DNA of 8,005 nt. Source: Phenylobacterium sp. Lineage in GTDB: Bacteria > Pseudomonadota > Alphaproteobacteria > Caulobacterales > Caulobacteraceae. The notes beneath the pieces are model-generated. The model ran no database searches, was not told the origin of the DNA, and saw only the letters and a program-made list of their open reading frames with translations. The translations under genes and the position numbers were made by a program. Below, one piece after another: positions 6,918 to 8,005 of the stretch; position 1 is the stretch's first letter; each line of letters opens with the position of its first letter. The stretch spans positions 1 through 8,005 of the forward strand of contig JAQVDF010000061.1 in NCBI GenBank assembly GCA_028698405.1. Reading direction: 5' to 3'.

Positions 6918-8005
6918 GCGGGATCTCCGGGGGCGATGGGCAGGAGCACTCGGAAGACGGTGCGTCCGGGCTCGGACTCGAAGTCGATCAGGCCGCCGTG
7001 TCCGGCGACGAGCTTGGCGACCAGCGCCAGGCCGAGGCCGGCGCCGAACGACTTGGAGCTGACGAAGGGCTGGAACAGGCTCTCGCGCAGGTGTTCGGGC
7101 ACGCCGGGGCCGTTGTCCTGCACCCGCACCTCGAGCGGCGCGCCGCGCAGGTCCTGGCCGCGGGCCGCGCGCACCTTCACGCCGTGGCGGTAGGCGGTGC
7201 TGATGGAAATCTCGCCGCGGCCGTCGCCGCGTGAGTGGGCCGCCTCGGCGGCGTTCTTCACCAGGTTGAGGAAGATCTGAATGAGCTGGTCCTCGTCGCC
7301 CAGCGTCGGCGGCAGCGACGGGTCGTAGTGCTCACGCAGCGTCAGGCCGTCGGCGACGCCGTTTGCGGCCAGCGCCCGCACGCGGTCGAGGATCTGGTGG
7401 ATGTTGAGCGGCTTGAGGTTCGGCGGGGCGTCGTCGGAGAAGGCCTCCATCCGGTCCACCAGCCGGCGGACCCGGTCCGTCTCGTCGACGATCAGCTGGG
7501 CCAGCGGGGCGTCCTCGGCCTTGGCGCCCGACTTCAGCAGCTGGGCCGCGCCGCGGATGCCCGCCAGGGGGTTCTTGATCTCGTGCGCCAGCATGCGGCC
7601 GAGCCCGATGATCGAGCGCAGACCCGCCGAATCCTGGCCGCGGTCCATGCCGAGCGGCCCGCGCACATGCAGGGTCAGCAGCACGGAGCCGTCGCCCAGC
7701 GGGGCGGCCGCTCCATCGGCCTCGAACGGCGGCAGGCCGAACAGGCTGATCGCCAGCCCCCACTCGCGCACCGGCCCGCCTTCGGCGCTCGCCCGGTCCA
7801 GCAGCGAGACCAGCGCCGAGCCAGGCGGCAGGGCCGCAGCGAACCGACCCCGCGCCAACAGGCCCAGGCCCTGGCCGAACAGCGTCTGCGCCGCCTCGTT
7901 GACCGCGGCGAGCTCGCCGTCCGGGCCGATCACCAGCGCCGGCTCTGGATTGAGCTCGAAGGCGGCCGCGCGAAGGCGGTCGATGTCGGGCGCGGAACGG
8001 GTGGG
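6914..8005 (-). CDS. ntrB: NtrB, nitrogen-sensing histidine kinase (5' end beyond the right edge)
   Basis: NtrB is the soluble kinase/phosphatase of NtrC; in proteobacteria it is switched by PII proteins according to the glutamine/2-oxoglutarate balance. The frame stays open to position 8005, giving 363 residues. A PAS domain covers about the first 115 residues (from [21 protein letters not shown]). The HisKA domain has its phospho-acceptor His in [15 protein letters not shown] (His codon at 7583-7585). An N box ([10 protein letters not shown]), a G1 box (VQDNGPGVP) and a G2 box ([14 protein letters not shown]) follow, all intact. There is no membrane segment. The GTG at 7933 sits inside the PAS fold and is not a believable start. 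The true start probably lies only a few codons outside the window, judging from the usual NtrB length of about 360-390 residues. The stop overlaps ntrC by ATGA. The gene upstream (often dusB/nifR3 in alphaproteobacteria) is not visible. Confidence 0.95.
6925..6928 (-). promoter_or_regulatory. Ribosome binding site of ntrC
   Basis: GGAG on the minus strand lies seven bases before the ntrC ATG at 6917, within the last codons of ntrB. It supports this start and, with the ATGA overlap, suggests translational coupling of kinase and regulator. Confidence 0.7.

Noticed and set aside
7931..7933. GTG as the start of ntrB
   Set aside because: The reading frame continues upstream to the window edge with sequence fitting the start of the PAS domain ([10 protein letters not shown]), so this GTG is an internal valine codon.

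Overview
The window is a dense, very GC-rich (by eye well above 60 %) piece of a bacterial chromosome. All seven genes lie on the minus strand, so transcription runs from the right edge to the left. In transcription order they are ntrB (5' end cut off at the right edge), ntrC, ntrY, ntrX, a D-amino-acid aminotransferase gene, hfq and hflX (3' part cut off at the left edge). The ntrBC-ntrYX-hfq-hflX order is an alphaproteobacterial signature. The protein details (short acidic Hfq tail, dat between ntrX and hfq, an NtrC without GAFTGA) suggest Caulobacterales, something like Caulobacter or Phenylobacterium. That family-level placement is inference; I could not search a database.

Layout. ntrB (6914-8005) and ntrC (5496-6917) overlap by four bases (ATGA) and form a soluble nitrogen-sensing kinase/regulator pair. 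After a 56-base gap comes ntrY (3211-5439), a membrane-bound sensor kinase, followed three bases later by its regulator ntrX (1813-3207). The stop codon of ntrX shares one base (TGATG) with the start of a PLP-dependent D-amino-acid aminotransferase (950-1813), which has a strong ribosome binding site inside ntrX. Then follow a 104-base gap with two perfect GC-rich hairpins, hfq (600-845), and hflX (1-603), which appears to start at a TTG overlapping the hfq stop codon.

Function. NtrB/NtrC and NtrY/NtrX are paralogous two-component systems that tune nitrogen assimilation and, in several alphaproteobacteria, respiration, cell-cycle or envelope traits. Hfq is the RNA chaperone for small-RNA regulation and HflX is a ribosome-associated GTPase. 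The near-continuous layout allows cotranscription, but the hairpins and a candidate -24/-12 element before hfq suggest that hfq-hflX may also be expressed on its own.

The most notable observation is that both AAA+ response regulators lack the GAFTGA loop needed to contact sigma-54: NtrC has a deletion of about eight residues there and NtrX a smaller replacement. NtrX also lacks the usual Asn after the AAA+ sensor I strand. I see no mobile element, CRISPR array, tRNA or rRNA, and no sign of a novel multi-gene system. This is a conserved housekeeping and regulatory locus with some informative deviations. No gap is longer than about 105 bases.
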